This document shows positions 27,111-35,795 of a stretch of DNA of 64,000 nt, one piece after another. Every line of letters starts with the position of its first letter. The stretch's first letter is position 1. The translations under genes were made by a program, and so were the position numbers. Origin of the DNA: Sphingomonas sp. Leaf32. Its GTDB lineage: Bacteria; Pseudomonadota; Alphaproteobacteria; Sphingomonadales; Sphingomonadaceae. The notes under the pieces were generated by a model. The model saw nothing but the letters and a program-made list of their open reading frames with translations, was not told where the DNA came from and did not search any database. The stretch spans positions 248,906-312,905 of the forward strand of contig NZ_LMLA01000008.1 of NCBI RefSeq assembly GCF_001421765.1. The letters run 5' to 3'.

Positions 27111-30100
27111 TCAATAATCGCGCGAGATGCGGACGTTGGTGCTTTGCCGGCCGATGGTGGAAATCGATGCCAGCAGCGACAGCCAGCGCGTGACCTGAAA
27201 TTCGATCCGGGTGGCGGAATAGCCCTGCCCGTCGGTCACGATCTCCGCATAGAAACGTCGGGTCAAGTATTTGCCGGCGGCGACCGAGGTCCCCTGCCCC
27301 GTCTGCGGATCGGCGGGCAGGATGCGCAGGCGATCGAGACCGGCGGCGCGGCGCACCGCGTTGATCGGGTTCAGCCCGCCCTCGCCATTCTGCAACGCGG
27401 CGACGGCGGCGGCGAGCTGCAACGCCTCCGGTGCGGACAAGTTGGTGATCGAGGTGCCGAACAGCAGCCGCGACAGCAATTCGTCCTCGGGCAGCGCGGG
27501 CACGCTCTGGAAGCTGATTTCAGGCCGGGTCGCGGTGCCGGCGACTCGGATGGTAGCGTTCAGCCCTTGCGTATCGGCATTGGCGACGATGTCGAGCGCC
27601 GGGTCGGCGGGGCTTTCGCCGTTGAAGCGCAGCGCACCGCGATCCACCCGGAACTCGCGGCCGGCGAACTCATAGTCGCCCCGCACCAGATCGGCACGGC
27701 CGTTGATGATCGGGCTGGTCGGCTCACCGGTGATGGCAAGGTCGGCTGACCATTCGCTGTTGAGGCCGAGGCCGGTGACGATCAGGCCGCCGGGCGCGCG
27801 GGCGCGCAGGTCGAGCTTCCACGGGACCACCGCCGCGCTGGCCTCGTCATCGCCATCGGGACGATTGATTTCGCGGATGTTGAGGCGCGGGAGCGGCGCG
27901 GTGGCAGTCGCGCGGCCGAGGCGATAGCGGCTGCCGTCCATCCGGACCTCACCCGAAATCGTGCCGCCCGCCCCGTCGCTGCGCACGCGGATCGGGCCGG
28001 TGACGGTCGCACCGATCGAATCGGTGTTGATGAGGCGCGCGCGGTCGGCGTTCAGCGACAGGTCGATGCCGAAGCCCCGCACGGCGGCGAATTCGAACGC
28101 GCCGGTGCCGGTCACCCGTCCCTGTCGGCCGTCGTTCGCCGCGAACCGGTCGATGACCAGCCGCGACCCGTCAAAGCGGCCCTGCGCCTCCACGCCGGTC
28201 AGCACAGTGCCGGTGATCGCGCTTTCGATGCGCGCGCCGCTGGAACGGACCACGCCGCGGATGCGCGGATCGGCGAGACGACCACTGACGTCGGCGCCGA
28301 CCGATACCGGGCCGGACAGGTCGAACAATTCGATGCCGGTCAACCGCCACAGCGTATCGGCCGGACCGCCATAGCGTAGTTGCGCGAACAGCGGCGCGTT
28401 GCCCAGGCGGGTGGCGAGGTCTCCCTGCCCCAGCGGGGCAAGGCGCGCCTGCGCCCGACCGATCGTCTTGCCCCCGCTCGCCATCACCGCGCGGACGCCG
28501 GCGCGGTTCGCATCCAGCACCGCCGCGATGCCGACATCGATTGGGGTCGACGACACGACCAGCCCCGATCGGCTGAGGCCGCGAATGGTCAGGTCGACCC
28601 GTCCGCTGGGCGTATCGCCACGCGTGGCATAGACGATCTTGCCCGACGCGCTGCCGCTCAAGCCCAGCCCCGGATAGCCGATGTCGAGCACCGCCAGCGG
28701 CATCCGCGTGACGTCCAGCGCCAGTTCGGTCGTGTCGGCCCCCACCGCGCCGCCGACCGTTGCCGTGCCGCCGGCAAAGCTGAACTGCGTCGGTGCCAGT
28801 CGCCAGCCATCACCCTCCCGCCAGACCACCGCCGGGGTTTCGAGCTTCAGCGGCCGGCGGTCGAGCGTTCCTTCCGCGCTGATGCGAACTTCGTCGGCGG
28901 CGACCTGCGTCACGCTCTGGATCGAAAAGGCGCGGCCGCGCGACCCGGCGATGGCAGCGCGGACTTCGCCGACGCCGTCGACCAGCTTCGCGCTGCCCGC
29001 CAGCCGCGCGATCGACAATTGCCCGCGCCGGAAGCCCTGCGCCGTCATCGTCGCGTCGAGCGTAGTGCCGCCATCGGCCAGCACGATCCCGGCCTCCAGC
29101 CGCGCCCGCCGCACCGATCCGGCGACGCCGAGGCGCGCGCGGGTCGCGTCGAGCGCGATGTCGATCCGCTGGTCGCTACCCTGCGGCCGGAAATCGATCG
29201 TGCCGGCGATGCCGCCGCCATCGACGTTCAGCCGTCCGAGGAAACCGTCCTCGACGATATCGACCCCGCCGGTCGCGCGGGTGCCGCTGACCTCCAGTTC
29301 GTCGACCGCAATCCGCGCCGTGCCGCCGCTGGGCAACAGGATGCGGCCATTGGCGGTGAACGGCCCGAGACGCGAACCACCCTGCGCGCGATAGGCGAAA
29401 CCCTCTACCGTCGGATCGAGATGGGCCACGACATCGGTGAGGCCCAGCGTCGCATTGGGCGACGCGAAGCGCAGGTCGAGCGTCGGCTTGGAGATATTGC
29501 CGTCGAGGATCAACTGCACCGGGCCATAGGTCGCCTGTCGCCCGCTGCCTTCGAAATGGAAGGTGCCGTCGCGGCGGCGATAGCCGTTGCCGGTGAGCGT
29601 CAGGCCGGGCGACGTCAGCCGCAGCCCGCGTAGATACAGGATGCCGTCTTTCCCGCGCTCCAGCCCGGTTTCGATGCGCGGCAACCCTTGGGTCAGCGAC
29701 CGGAAGAAGCCGTTGTCGAGCCGGCGGACCTGCGCCATGCCGCGCCCGACGATCCGCGTGCCGCCGCCGGGAATGGGAACGGCCGTCAGCCGGGTCTGCA
29801 CGTCGACCAGCCCAAGGCCGGGGATCAGATAGCGTTGCAGCGCACCGCTGATCCCGACCTCGTACCGGCCGGTGGCCAGGTCGAGCGTCAGCATGATCCG
29901 CCCGTTCAGCTTGTCCGACCGCACGATCAGGTCGTTGCCGACCAGCGTCTTCGCATCGACAGCCAGCCGCCCCGTGACCGACAGGTTGCGCAGGATGCCG
30001 CCCGCGACATCGCCGACCCCGGTCACGCGCGCCGCCGCCAGCCGGATCGGCACGATCACCGGCGCCTTCGACAACCGCCCCTGCCCGGCGGCGACGACCT

Positions 30101-31268
30101 GTTCGAACCCGGTCTGGTCGAATGCCAGCCGGCTCGCGCGCAGGCGATAGTCGAACCGCGCGATCGAAAACTCGCCATCGAGGATCGCACGCAGTTCGAT
30201 GTCACGCCCGGTCATGTTCGGGAACATCGCCGCCGGCCGCAGCAGTCGTGCGCGCAGGCGCAGGTCACGGAACGCGCTGGTGCCGAGGTCGACGATGCCG
30301 TCCGCCTCCATCGCCAGCGCGGCGCTGCGCAGCGCCAGCACGCCGTCGATCCGCCGATCGGCAAAGGTCGCGCTGCCGGTCACGCGGACTTGGCGGTCGG
30401 TTAGCCGCTGCAGCTTGCCCTGCAGCAACGCGGATGGGGCAAGCGTCCCGCCCAGCGTGTAGCGGCCGGCGCGCACGCCCAGCGTCAGGTCGACGATCCG
30501 CGTGCGGCCGGCATCGGCGACCGCGCGCCCGTCCCATGCCGACCAGCGCCCGTCGCCCGACACCTCGACCGATAGCGGCCGGCGAATCCCGCTGGCGGTG
30601 GCGAGCAGCCCGTCCCGCGTGCCGCGTGCGCGCAGGTCGACGTCGAAGCGGTCGCGATCCGGTTCGGCATCCAGCCGCAGGCGCAACCGGTCGCTGCTGG
30701 CGACGTCGAGCGCGAGGTCGACCAGCGCGCGGCCCGAACGGATGTCCGCCTGTCCGGCGAGCTGGCCGATGCGCGGTGTACCGGTGATGCCCTTGGCCAG
30801 TTCGAGCCGTTCGACGCTCAACCGGCCGATACGGATGTCGAAGCTCGGCAGGATCGGGCTCTTGCGCCCGGTCGGCGTCGGCTGCGGCAGTTTGGCTAGG
30901 ATCGCGCGCGGGATCGTCAGGCTGTCGATCGACAGACGGTTCGACAGGAACTCCCATGGCCGCCAGTCGAGTTGGGCGAGCGGGGCGCGCAGGACCAACC
31001 CCTTCTGGTCATAGATACGGACATCGATCAGCCGCGCGCGGCGATAGATCGATCCGTCGATCCGCCCGATGCGATAGCGCATCCCGTTGGCGGGCTTCAG
31101 CGTCGCGATGCGGTTGGCGATCAGCCGGTGACCGGGGCCGGTATCGATCACGATCAGCAGCCCGGCGATCAGGACGACGATTGCCAGCAGGAACTGCGCG
31201 ATCCGCCGGCCCCAGCCGACGCGGCGCTTCTCCACGACCGGCGGCGTTGCGACGGGTTCGTCGGTCAA
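27111..31268 (-). CDS. tamB: Translocation and assembly module protein TamB
   Basis: TamB spans the periplasm from the inner membrane and works with TamA; AsmA-like relatives are implicated in phospholipid transport to the outer membrane. The 1385-residue protein has an N-terminal membrane anchor (about 19-44, RIAQFLLAIVVLIAGLLIV), a long beta-rich repetitive body and the DUF490 C-terminus (ISFQSVPALPEDELLSRLLFG to the end). The start is a TTG whose last bases overlap the tamA stop (TTGA). A GTG about nine codons later is an alternative. The C-terminus ends in an aromatic residue, as for TamA-interacting tails. Confidence 0.93.
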   Translation of the reverse strand: MTDEPVATPPVVEKRRVGWGRRIAQFLLAIVVLIAGLLIVIDTGPGHRLIANRIATLKPANGMRYRIGRIDGSIYRRARLIDVRIYDQKGLVLRAPLAQLDWRPWEFLSNRLSIDSLTIPRAILAKLPQPTPTGRKSPILPSFDIRIGRLSVERLELAKGITGTPRIGQLAGQADIRSGRALVDLALDVASSDRLRLRLDAEPDRDRFDVDLRARGTRDGLLATASGIRRPLSVEVSGDGRWSAWDGRAVADAGRTRIVDLTLGVRAGRYTLGGTLAPSALLQGKLQRLTDRQVRVTGSATFADRRIDGVLALRSAALAMEADGIVDLGTSAFRDLRLRARLLRPAAMFPNMTGRDIELRAILDGEFSIARFDYRLRASRLAFDQTGFEQVVAAGQGRLSKAPVIVPIRLAAARVTGVGDVAGGILRNLSVTGRLAVDAKTLVGNDLIVRSDKLNGRIMLTLDLATGRYEVGISGALQRYLIPGLGLVDVQTRLTAVPIPGGGTRIVGRGMAQVRRLDNGFFRSLTQGLPRIETGLERGKDGILYLRGLRLTSPGLTLTGNGYRRRDGTFHFEGSGRQATYGPVQLILDGNISKPTLDLRFASPNATLGLTDVVAHLDPTVEGFAYRAQGGSRLGPFTANGRILLPSGGTARIAVDELEVSGTRATGGVDIVEDGFLGRLNVDGGGIAGTIDFRPQGSDQRIDIALDATRARLGVAGSVRRARLEAGIVLADGGTTLDATMTAQGFRRGQLSIARLAGSAKLVDGVGEVRAAIAGSRGRAFSIQSVTQVAADEVRISAEGTLDRRPLKLETPAVVWREGDGWRLAPTQFSFAGGTATVGGAVGADTTELALDVTRMPLAVLDIGYPGLGLSGSASGKIVYATRGDTPSGRVDLTIRGLSRSGLVVSSTPIDVGIAAVLDANRAGVRAVMASGGKTIGRAQARLAPLGQGDLATRLGNAPLFAQLRYGGPADTLWRLTGIELFDLSGPVSVGADVSGRLADPRIRGVVRSSGARIESAITGTVLTGVEAQGRFDGSRLVIDRFAANDGRQGRVTGTGAFEFAAVRGFGIDLSLNADRARLINTDSIGATVTGPIRVRSDGAGGTISGEVRMDGSRYRLGRATATAPLPRLNIREINRPDGDDEASAAVVPWKLDLRARAPGGLIVTGLGLNSEWSADLAITGEPTSPIINGRADLVRGDYEFAGREFRVDRGALRFNGESPADPALDIVANADTQGLNATIRVAGTATRPEISFQSVPALPEDELLSRLLFGTSITNLSAPEALQLAAAVAALQNGEGGLNPINAVRRAAGLDRLRILPADPQTGQGTSVAAGKYLTRRFYAEIVTDGQGYSATRIEFQVTRWLSLLASISTIGRQSTNVRISRDY

Positions 31269-33202
31269 AATGCCTGCCCCAGCGAGACATAGACCGCGAC
31301 GCGCGGGTCGCCGCGCTGCGGGTTGATCGGCGTACCGACATCGACGCGGATCGGGCCGAAGTTGCTGTAATAGCGCACGCCGATCCCGGCGCCGTAACGC
31401 ATCCCGGAAAAACGCGGCAGCGTGGAGGTATAGATGTTGCCGGCGTCGAGGAAAGGCACGACGCCGAAATTGCCGAACGCCTTGACCCGCGCCTCCAGCG
31501 AAAACTCGGCGAGGCTGCGCCCCCCGATCGGATCGTTGTTGGGATCGCGCGGGCCGATGTCCTGAAACCCGTATCCGCGCACCGACGCACCGCCGCCCGC
31601 ATAGAAGCGCCGCGAGGGCGCTACCGCGTCGCGCGGCGCGCCGAGGATCGAACCGATGCGGGTCCGCGCGGCGAGAACGACGCGGCCGGTGACCGGCCGA
31701 TAAACGCTGGCGTCGATCTGGGCACGGGTATAGCCGAACACATCGCCCTGCAGCGACAATTCAGGGCTGATCCGCCCGCCCAGCCGGAACCCGCGCGTCG
31801 GATTCAGCAGGTCGTCCGAGCCGTCGTAATTCAGGCTGCTGGGCAAGGCACCGATGAAATAGGTCCGGCGACGCGGCTCCCCGGTCGCGACGATCACATC
31901 GCGTTCGTCGGTCGCAACCAGTTCGCCGCCCAGCGCCCAGGTCCACGTCTTCTGGAAGAAGATGTTGGTCTGTCGTTCCAGCCCGGCGGACAGCGACACG
32001 GTGTTCGCTTCGAACGCGTTGCGGACGAGGTGGGTGGCGGCGATCTGCGCGGTCAGCACCCGGTCCCGACCATGGAAATTATTGCGCCGATAGGTGACGG
32101 CGGCGACCTGCTCCAGCGTGCCGAGCACGCCGCGCAGCGTCAGCGCGCCTTCGGGCGGGAACAGGTTGCGATGGGTCCAGCTCGCCTCCACGCGCGCGCC
32201 TTCGCCGGTGCCATAGCCGATTTCGCCGGCGATGGTGCGCGGCGGGGCCGGCTCCATCGCGAGGTCGAGATCGACTGTGCCCGGCGCCTGTCCCTCGACC
32301 GGGGTCAGCCGCACCTGCGACACCAGGCTGGTCTGCACGATCGCGCGGCGCAGGTCGTCGACCAGCGCGGAATCATAGGTGTCGCCGGGTTTGAAGCGGG
32401 CGATGTCCTGCGCATGATCGCCGTCGAAGATACGGTTGGCCCGCGCGACGATCGTACCGAAGCGCCGCTCGCCACCTGGTTGCACATCGACCTCGATCGT
32501 GGCGGTGCGCGTGGCATGGTCGACGGTGATCTGCGGCTCGCCGACCTTGGCGAAGGGAAATCCTTCGCGCCCGATCGTCGTTTCCAGCTTTTCCTGCGCG
32601 GCGACGACGGTATCGCCCTGTACCGGCGTCTCGGGCTTCAGGCCGAACGCATCGCGCAGGTCGGGTGCCTTGTCGCCCGCCGCCGCGATGCCGGGCGTGC
32701 GGACCTGCGCGAAGCGATAGAGCTGGCCCGGCTCGACCTCCAGATAGACGATCAGCCGATCCCCCTCGGGCCGAACGCTGGTGGTGATGCGGGCGTCGAA
32801 ATAGCCTTCGTTGCGCAGCAGGTCGTCCAGCAAGCGCGCATCCTCACGCGCGCGGCGGTCGATCTGTGCGGCGTTCGACGGCTCGCCTTCCTTGGCGCGC
32901 AGCGTCGACAATTCGTTGAAACGCTGGCGGAACAGGTCGTTGTTGATGCTGTCGATGCCGGTGATGCGGTAATTGTAGCGGAACTCACCGCCGGCACGCT
33001 GCGGCCCGGTCGCCAGTGTCGGATCGGTCGGCGCGGTCGCCAGGTCGGGCCAGGCGACGCCGATGTCCGGCATGTCGGACATCGGGGCATTGGGATCGAG
33101 CGGCGTTTCCTGCACGGCCGGCGGCGTCTGGGCGAACGCAATCGGACCCGCAACAGCGAGCCATCCGGCGCTCAACAGCACGGCAAGCCGGCAGCTCGAC
33201 AT
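31265..33202 (-). CDS. tamA: Outer-membrane Omp85-family protein TamA
   Basis: A 645-residue Omp85 protein: signal peptide (1-24), two to three POTRA domains (about 75-300, with YRITGIDSINNDLFRQRF) and a C-terminal 16-strand barrel ending in phenylalanine (SLGQAF). The L6 signature GGASVRGYGFQDIGP and the last-strand FGPIRVDVGTP are present. Together with tamB it forms an operon with a four-base overlap. The order tamA then tamB on one transcript is the usual one. Confidence 0.94.
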   Translation of the reverse strand: MSSCRLAVLLSAGWLAVAGPIAFAQTPPAVQETPLDPNAPMSDMPDIGVAWPDLATAPTDPTLATGPQRAGGEFRYNYRITGIDSINNDLFRQRFNELSTLRAKEGEPSNAAQIDRRAREDARLLDDLLRNEGYFDARITTSVRPEGDRLIVYLEVEPGQLYRFAQVRTPGIAAAGDKAPDLRDAFGLKPETPVQGDTVVAAQEKLETTIGREGFPFAKVGEPQITVDHATRTATIEVDVQPGGERRFGTIVARANRIFDGDHAQDIARFKPGDTYDSALVDDLRRAIVQTSLVSQVRLTPVEGQAPGTVDLDLAMEPAPPRTIAGEIGYGTGEGARVEASWTHRNLFPPEGALTLRGVLGTLEQVAAVTYRRNNFHGRDRVLTAQIAATHLVRNAFEANTVSLSAGLERQTNIFFQKTWTWALGGELVATDERDVIVATGEPRRRTYFIGALPSSLNYDGSDDLLNPTRGFRLGGRISPELSLQGDVFGYTRAQIDASVYRPVTGRVVLAARTRIGSILGAPRDAVAPSRRFYAGGGASVRGYGFQDIGPRDPNNDPIGGRSLAEFSLEARVKAFGNFGVVPFLDAGNIYTSTLPRFSGMRYGAGIGVRYYSNFGPIRVDVGTPINPQRGDPRVAVYVSLGQAF

Positions 33203-33258
33203 CGCGTCGTCCTAGCGCGGCAGGGTGGCCGCCGCCAAGCGCAAACCGGCCGGAAATG

Positions 33259-33483
33259 TCAGTGAATCGTGCCCCAGGCGCCCGGCTGCTCCAGCAGCGT
33301 GACCAGCCGCGCGACCTGTCGCCAACGGCAGAATTGCACGACATTGTCGCGGTCGCGCGCCCGGTTCGCGCGCGCGGTCGCTTCTTCGGCGGCGACCGGT
33401 CCATATTCCGCCATCAGTTCCTGCGTCGCCGCCAGATCGGACGGATCGGCGATATAGGGCGGCACGGCGGCGGGTTCGAGCAT
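33259..33483 (-). CDS. Small hypothetical protein
   Basis: A 74-residue soluble protein starting MLEPAAVPPYIADPSDLAA. It is mostly helical, with a basic stretch near 37-55 (ARANRARDRDNVVQFCRWR) and no signal. The VPPYIADP motif and the size recall small proteins conserved in sphingomonads, but I cannot assign a role. It lies 57 bp ahead of tamA and may be transcribed with it. The 180-residue frame extending further upstream lacks coding character. Confidence 0.6.
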   Translation of the reverse strand: MLEPAAVPPYIADPSDLAATQELMAEYGPVAAEEATARANRARDRDNVVQFCRWRQVARLVTLLEQPGAWGTIH

Positions 33484-33584
33484 GGCATCCTGTTGTTCAT
33501 GGATCGTGCCGGAACCGGGCCGACCGCCTTCCCTGCGCCCCTCGATCGTTAACGCGGCCAACGCAATCCCGTATCGATACAGCG

Positions 33585-33616
33585 TGCCGTCCCGATGCGA
33601 CACAGGCGGGACGGCA
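33585..33616 (+). promoter_or_regulatory. Perfect 10-bp inverted repeat between two small divergent genes
   Basis: TGCCGTCCCG and CGGGACGGCA flank a 12-base spacer, 31 bp ahead of the small membrane-protein gene. It could be an mRNA leader hairpin or an operator. Confidence 0.4.
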
Positions 33617-33646
33617 GTGGCGCGGCAGCGCCGACTATGGCAAGCG

Positions 33647-33820
33647 ATGGCGATGAACAGACCACCCCATACGCCGAAAGCCGGCGGGATGCCGATCGCG
33701 CTGGGCGTGATGGGCGGCGCGATCGTCGGCGCGGTCTTCGGCGAGGCGACGATGGGCCTGCTGATCGGACTGGCGCTGGGCATCGCCATTGCCGTCGTCA
33801 TCTGGCGAACGGATCGCTGA
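33647..33820 (+). CDS. Small Gly/Ala-rich membrane protein
   Basis: A 57-residue protein with a short basic N-terminus and two hydrophobic glycine-rich segments (about 14-30 and 35-52, GVMGGAIVGAVFGEATMGLLIGLALGIAI split by one acidic residue), a glycine-zipper-like hairpin. A second in-frame ATG follows at 33653. It ends 8 bp from the stop of the convergent S24 gene. No function is known to me; small inner-membrane hairpins of this kind can be toxins or stress proteins. Confidence 0.5.
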   Translation: MAMNRPPHTPKAGGMPIALGVMGGAIVGAVFGEATMGLLIGLALGIAIAVVIWRTDR

Positions 33821-33827
33821 TCGACGC

Positions 33828-34442
33828 CTATAGCGCGCGCGACAGCCAGACGACCCGCCCGACGATATCGGGCGCACCATCGATGGCGATCGGCGCATAG
33901 GCGGGATTGTCGCTGACCAGTTCGATGCCGCCCGGCACCCGCGCCAGCCGCTTGACCAGCAACACCCCGTCATGGCGTACGACATGGATCGCACCCGACA
34001 CCCCGCGCCGGTCGCCGCCATCGACCAGGATGGTGTCGCCATCGGCCAGCGTCGGCAGCATCGAATCGCCCGCGACCGCGATCACCGACGCCTGACCGGG
34101 GCGCACCCGCAACTGGCGTAGCAAGGCGGCGTCGATCCGCAGCGCACCGTCGCCGCGATCGTCCTCCACGAACCCGCCCGGTCCGGCCGACGCCAGCGCG
34201 TCGATCCGCGGCACCGCGATCATCTCGTGCGCGACCGGCCCGCCCAGCGCTGCCTCCGACACCCCCAGATAGCGCGCCAGCGTCGCCCGGTCGCCCTCCG
34301 ACAACCGGCGGGGCGAACCCCGTTCGATATATTGCTGCATATACGCCGGATTGCGCCCCAACAGGCGCGACAGTTCCGACAGGCTCGCCCCCCGCTGCGT
34401 CGCGAGCCGCGCGATCGTCCCCCGGACATCGTCCATTTCCAT
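33828..34442 (-). CDS. LexA-like S24 peptidase-domain regulator
   Basis: A 204-residue repressor-type protein. Residues 1-65 form a helix-turn-helix domain (LSELSRLLGRNPAYMQQYI). Residues 75-204 are the S24 self-cleavage domain with nucleophile Ser127 (AGDSML) and general base Lys164 (LLVKRL); Ala86-Gly87 is a plausible autocleavage bond. It is not LexA itself, whose winged helix differs. ATG 34442 follows GGGAGG. It faces two small plus-strand genes across an intergenic region holding a dyad and a GAAC-N7-GAAC SOS-box sequence, so it may be a RecA-responsive local repressor. Confidence 0.88.
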   Translation of the reverse strand: MEMDDVRGTIARLATQRGASLSELSRLLGRNPAYMQQYIERGSPRRLSEGDRATLARYLGVSEAALGGPVAHEMIAVPRIDALASAGPGGFVEDDRGDGALRIDAALLRQLRVRPGQASVIAVAGDSMLPTLADGDTILVDGGDRRGVSGAIHVVRHDGVLLVKRLARVPGGIELVSDNPAYAPIAIDGAPDIVGRVVWLSRAL

Positions 34443-34456
34443 CGCCGCCTCCCGTT

Positions 34457-34470
34457 TAGGAATTTTCCTA
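34457..34470. promoter_or_regulatory. Candidate operator dyad next to the S24 regulator
   Basis: TAGGAATTTTCCTA has two perfect 6-bp arms around TT, 15 bp from the S24 start. It is a likely autoregulatory site for the S24 protein. A second dyad, CAAGAACATTCTTG, lies at 34497-34510. Confidence 0.45.
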
Positions 34471-34488
34471 GACATGTTGGATTTCAAA

Positions 34489-34503
34489 GAACAGATCAAG
34501 AAC
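34489..34503. promoter_or_regulatory. Alphaproteobacterial LexA (SOS) box sequence
   Basis: GAACAGATCAAGAAC is an exact GAAC-N7-GAAC, the direct-repeat SOS box of alphaproteobacteria (GTTC-N7-GTTC on the other strand). It is 36 bp from one small gene and 47 bp from the S24 start, so either side could be damage-regulated. Confidence 0.6.
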
Positions 34504-34538
34504 ATTCTTGAGTCGGAGGAGTAGGCGGGAGGATATGG

Positions 34539-34724
34539 ATGCACAGCATTTTGCAGCGGATCAGTCGGCATCTGCAGGAAACGGGAACGCCCGAGACGCT
34601 GTTCGGGCGGCGGGCGGCGGGCGACCCGCGACTGGTGGGCGACCTGCGCAACGGGCGGCAGCCGCGCGCACCGCTGATCGCCCGGATCGAGGCTTACATC
34701 GCCGGACAGGAACGGTCGGAATGA
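34539..34724 (+). CDS. Small helix-turn-helix-like protein
   Basis: A 61-residue protein: MHSILQRISRHLQETGTPETLFGRRAAGDPRLV then DLRNGRQPRAPLIARIEAYIAG. The FGR-x4-DP-LV-DLR-x-GR pattern recalls short alphaproteobacterial proteins with an HTH-like core that recognises DNA or partners. GGGAGG precedes ATG 34539. It is coupled to the next gene by an ATGA overlap and lies behind the SOS-box sequence. Its role is unknown; a small repressor or antirepressor of the S24 system is a guess. Confidence 0.65.
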   Translation: MHSILQRISRHLQETGTPETLFGRRAAGDPRLVGDLRNGRQPRAPLIARIEAYIAGQERSE

Positions 34725-35032
34725 GCCGGGGTCCGGACGCGACGACGCTGCTGGAACGGCGACTGCGCATCGCGGCGGAGGCAATGGGCGTTTCGATCGC
34801 GATCACGGCGTCGGACCAGACTGGCTGGGCCAGTGCGACGTTCAACGGTGCGCGACATCGGCTGACGCTGACCAGTGGCGATGCCGGGTTCGCGCCATGG
34901 CTTGCCGGATTGCCCGAGGCCGACCTGCCGCTGCGCGGGCATCTGGTCGCCGACCTGATCGTCACGGGCCAGTCGACGCTGCCCGACGGTCCCGCAGCGA
35001 CGATCGAGGCGCTGACGGTCGAGGAACGCTGA
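34721..35032 (+). CDS. Hypothetical protein of the S24-linked operon
   Basis: A 103-residue soluble protein I do not recognise. The first 30 residues form a helix (TLLERRLRIAAEAMGVSIAI), followed by a beta-rich part (WASATFNGARHRLTLTSGD) and a Leu-rich end. No metal or catalytic motif is seen. The start overlaps the upstream stop (ATGA), and the product ends 4 bp before the stop of the convergent membrane gene. It may act with the 61-residue partner. Confidence 0.65.
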   Translation: MSRGPDATTLLERRLRIAAEAMGVSIAITASDQTGWASATFNGARHRLTLTSGDAGFAPWLAGLPEADLPLRGHLVADLIVTGQSTLPDGPAATIEALTVEER

Positions 35033-35036
35033 CGCG

Positions 35037-35795
35037 CTACTCGCCCCCGGCCATGCGGCGCAGCGCGCCCAGCGCGGAGGCGAGGCCGGCATTGCCCGCA
35101 TCGGGTGCGGGTGCGGCGGGGCGATCGCCGCGCCGGCGCTGCAATCCCCGGTCGAGCCGGTCGATCAATTCGGTCAGGCCGGGCGCAGGCGGCGTCGGTT
35201 CGGCGAGTGCTTCGACCGATAGCGGCGGCACGGCATCGGGTTCGACGACCGGTTCTGGCTCCATGACCGGATCGGCGTCGGCGACCGGCGGGCGGAAGAG
35301 CGGGCGCACCGTGGGCGGCGGTGCTGCCGGCACCATCGGCAGCGCCTCCGGGTCGAACATCGCCATCGGCGTGTTCAGGTCGCGCGGCAGGTCGAGTTCC
35401 GGCTCGCCCTCCACGATGGGATCGAGGAACGGCATCCCCAGGTCGCGCGCGGCGCGGACCGGCGGGCGCGGCGGGGCGTCGGGATGGGCATCGGCGCGAC
35501 GGACGCTGGGCGGGGCTTCCTCCGCGATCCCATCTTCCTCCGGCAACGTGAGCGGCCGTCGCACCACCAGCAGGCTGAGCGCAATCCACACCGGCACCGC
35601 GACCAGCAACGCCGCCAGCAGCATCAGCCCGACGCGCGCCGTCCACCCAAGCGGCGGCTCAGCGATCGGCAGCAGCGCGGGCAGTCCGCTCGCGGACACG
35701 ACGGTTTCGATCCGCCAGGTCGGGACCAGCGAAATCGCCACCGCGACGGCCAGCCCGGCGATCCCGGCCACCACGGGGGGCACCGTGCGGTTCAT
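35037..35795 (-). CDS. Proline-rich membrane protein next to a glycosyltransferase
   Basis: A 252-residue protein with two membrane segments (about 7-26 and 53-78) enclosing a short loop, then a long cytoplasmic, Pro- and acid-rich tail (85-215) and a short helical end (LTELIDRLDRGLQRRRGDR). I know no family for it. Its ATG overlaps the stop of the exosortase-associated glycosyltransferase, so it is made with it; a scaffold or regulator of that polysaccharide system is possible but unproven. Confidence 0.7.
   Translation of the reverse strand: MNRTVPPVVAGIAGLAVAVAISLVPTWRIETVVSASGLPALLPIAEPPLGWTARVGLMLLAALLVAVPVWIALSLLVVRRPLTLPEEDGIAEEAPPSVRRADAHPDAPPRPPVRAARDLGMPFLDPIVEGEPELDLPRDLNTPMAMFDPEALPMVPAAPPPTVRPLFRPPVADADPVMEPEPVVEPDAVPPLSVEALAEPTPPAPGLTELIDRLDRGLQRRRGDRPAAPAPDAGNAGLASALGALRRMAGGE

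Noticed and set aside
30956..33265. A 769-residue plus-strand frame
   Set aside because: Antisense shadow of tamA; Arg-rich low-complexity translation with no motifs.
33828..34442. S24 protein as LexA itself
   Set aside because: The N-terminal DNA-binding domain is not the LexA winged helix; only the self-cleavage domain is shared.
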